Shown one piece after another: positions 4,721 to 6,017 of a stretch of DNA of 6,017 nt. The DNA comes from Pseudomonadota bacterium (lineage in GTDB: Bacteria > Pseudomonadota > Alphaproteobacteria > Rhizobiales > Xanthobacteraceae): positions 1 through 6,017 of the forward strand of contig JAJYAH010000459.1 in the NCBI GenBank assembly GCA_021779635.1. The letters are read 5' to 3'. The position numbers and the translations under genes are program-made. How positions within the stretch are numbered: position 1 is the stretch's first letter; each line of letters starts with the position of its first letter. A model generated the notes under the pieces. It was not told where the DNA came from. It was given only the letters and a program-made list of their open reading frames with translations, and did no database searches.

Positions 4721-6017
4721 CACGGCTTTGAAGGCCTGCGGAGCGGCGTAGGCCCACGGGAGCAGATCGTCGATGGCGGTGTTGAGATGGCCATTGACGA
4801 TTTTGGCGAGGACGTCGGCAAGGTAAGTGTAGGGATCGACCCCGCTTAACTTGCAATTCTCGATCAGCGTGGCGATCACGGCCCAGTTGTCGCCGCCGCC
4901 GTCCGAGCCAGCGAAGAGCGCGTTCTTGCGGTTGAGCGCGAGCGGTCTGATCGAACGCTCGACCGTGTTGGAGTCGATTTCGATCCGGCCATCGTCGAGG
5001 AAGCGGGTCAAGCCGTCCCAGCGTGAGAGCGCATAGCGGATCGCGTCAGCAAGCTTGCTCTTCTGGCTGATGAGCGCGAGCTTGGAGCGCAGCCAGGGTT
5101 CGATGTCGTCGAGAAGGGGACGCGATCGTTCCTGACGGACCGCGCGGCGTTGGTCGGGGCTGTGGCCGCGAATGTCCTTCTCAACCGCATAGAGTAGCGC
5201 AATGCGTTGCAGCGCCTCGGTCGCGATCGGCGAGGCCTCTGCGACGGCGCGCTCATAGAAGCGACGCCGGACATGGGACCAGCAAAAAGCGAGGCTGACG
5301 TCGCCCTTTTGGGCGAGCGCGCGGTAGCCGGCGTAGCCATCGACCTGAAGAATGCCCTTAAAGCCGGCGAGATGCGCGGCCGGCTGCGACGCCGTCCGGT
5401 CCGGCGCATAGACGTAGGCGACCGCCGGCGGGTCCGTTCCGCCCCAGGGGCGATCGTCTCTCGCATAGGCCCAAAGTTGGCCGGTCTTGGTGCGGCCTCG
5501 GCCGGGATCAAGGACCGGCGCCGTCGTCTCGTCGGCGAACAGTTTCGCGGACGACCGCAGGTTGGCGAGGATACGTTCGCGGATCGGCCGCAAATGGAAG
5601 GCGGCGCGACCCACCCAATCCGCGAGCGTCGAGCGGTCGAGATGAATCCCCTGTCGCTCATAAATCTGGGCCTGGCGATAGAGCGGCAAATGATCGGCGT
5701 ATTTGGACACGAGCACGTGGGCGACCGTCGCCTCGGTCGGCAGGCCGCCCTCGATCAATCGCGCCGGCGCCGGCGCCTGGATCACCGCGTCTTCGCACGC
5801 GCGGCACGCATATTTCGGGCGCCGCACCACCAGAACTCGAAACTGAGCGGGCACGACGTCGAGCTTCTCGCTGACGTCTTCGCCGATCCGATGCAACTCG
5901 CCGCAACAGCAAGGGCAGACCTTGCTATCGATGTCGACGGTGGTCTCGATGCGCGGCAGGTGAGCCGGCAACGCGCCGCGATTTGCGCGGCGTTTGCGGG
6001 TGCCCTCCGCCCGGGTC
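4715..6017 (-). CDS. tnpC: IS66-family transposase TnpC, 5' end beyond the window
   Basis: The frame is open from the right edge (TRAEGTRKRRANRGALPAHLP) to the TGA at 4715-4717. It covers about 433 residues, against about 500 or more for a full TnpC, so the N-terminal coiled-coil and HTH part is off the window. Counting from L at 5971, a zinc-binding region has C19, C21-C23 and C56/C59 (CPCCCGEL, ACRAC). The third of the CCC run is Gly in most relatives I know. The DDE residues are D147 (LFADETT), D211 (LQVDGYAGY) and E338 (NTVERSIRPL), with the following NRKNALFAGSDGGG and the C-terminal GVDPYTYLADVLAKI and LLPWAYA blocks all normal. No frameshift or internal stop is seen, so it may be functional. 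It catalyses transposition of the surrounding IS66 and has no role in the metal genes. Confidence 0.93.
   Translation of the reverse strand, partial: TRAEGTRKRRANRGALPAHLPRIETTVDIDSKVCPCCCGELHRIGEDVSEKLDVVPAQFRVLVVRRPKYACRACEDAVIQAPAPARLIEGGLPTEATVAHVLVSKYADHLPLYRQAQIYERQGIHLDRSTLADWVGRAAFHLRPIRERILANLRSSAKLFADETTAPVLDPGRGRTKTGQLWAYARDDRPWGGTDPPAVAYVYAPDRTASQPAAHLAGFKGILQVDGYAGYRALAQKGDVSLAFCWSHVRRRFYERAVAEASPIATEALQRIALLYAVEKDIRGHSPDQRRAVRQERSRPLLDDIEPWLRSKLALISQKSKLADAIRYALSRWDGLTRFLDDGRIEIDSNTVERSIRPLALNRKNALFAGSDGGGDNWAVIATLIENCKLSGVDPYTYLADVLAKIVNGHLNTAIDDLLPWAYAAPQAFKAVA

Larger units (their letters stand above)
4702..6017 (-). mobile_element. IS66-family insertion sequence, right end and tnpC region, running off the window
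   Basis: The boundary at 4702 is marked by GTAAGC, the conserved tip of IS66 terminal repeats, exactly where the ISL3 transposase frame loses meaning. IS66 makes 8-bp target duplications; the candidate copy here is CCGGCAGC (4694-4701), with the other copy outside. A complete IS66 would carry tnpA and tnpB upstream of tnpC, beyond the right edge. Confidence 0.88.

Noticed and set aside
4014..4751. 245-codon plus-strand open frame
   Set aside because: It is antisense to the ISL3 transposase and crosses the IS66 boundary. It is a shadow frame in GC-rich DNA.
4702..4856. N-terminal 51 residues of the ISL3-frame reading frame
   Set aside because: These codons lie in IS66 DNA, antiparallel in frame to nothing in ISL3, and overlap the 3' end of tnpC on the same strand in another frame. 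They are a chance extension past the insertion point.

Overview
The window looks like GC-rich proteobacterial accessory DNA, most likely from an alphaproteobacterium of the Hyphomicrobiales type. The basis is composition, the codon use of the ATPase, an FNR/FixK-like palindrome and the style of the IS66, ISL3 and IS21 elements. I cannot name the genus. The layout is a short heavy-metal cargo segment walled in by broken or nested insertion sequences.

Left flank (1-1003). The C-terminal part of an IS21-family IstA transposase enters from the window edge. It loses family similarity near 584, and no istB follows. Positions 606-924 hold no gene that I recognise but are rich in inverted repeats: a perfect palindrome at 639-654 and a long stem at 705-777 enclosing three small hairpins with TGC loops. 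At 925-1014 there is a 5' fragment of an IS3-family orfA with ATA where ATG is expected. It runs directly into the start of the ATPase gene.

Cargo (1004-3519). A complete 709-residue P1B-type heavy-metal ATPase has intact catalytic motifs but unusual metal-site residues: APC instead of CPC in the sixth membrane helix, an H-E-x-x-E pattern in the last helix, and a single-Cys N-terminal metal domain. Next comes an FNR/FixK-type palindrome with a suitably spaced -10-like hexamer. It stands before a 98-residue exported protein rich in Tyr, Gly, Met and His that may bind metal in the periplasm. The two genes plausibly form a metal-efflux and periplasmic metal-binding pair, with the second under oxygen or redox control; this is inference.

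Right flank (3512-6017). An ISL3-family element appears to have inserted into the 3' end of the small gene, supplying its last two codons and stop. Its transposase (minus strand) keeps all three DDE residues but has lost its N-terminus, because an IS66-family element begins at 4702 with a typical GTAAGC end. The IS66 TnpC transposase (minus strand) runs off the right edge. The order of events is therefore cargo first, then ISL3, then IS66 inside ISL3.
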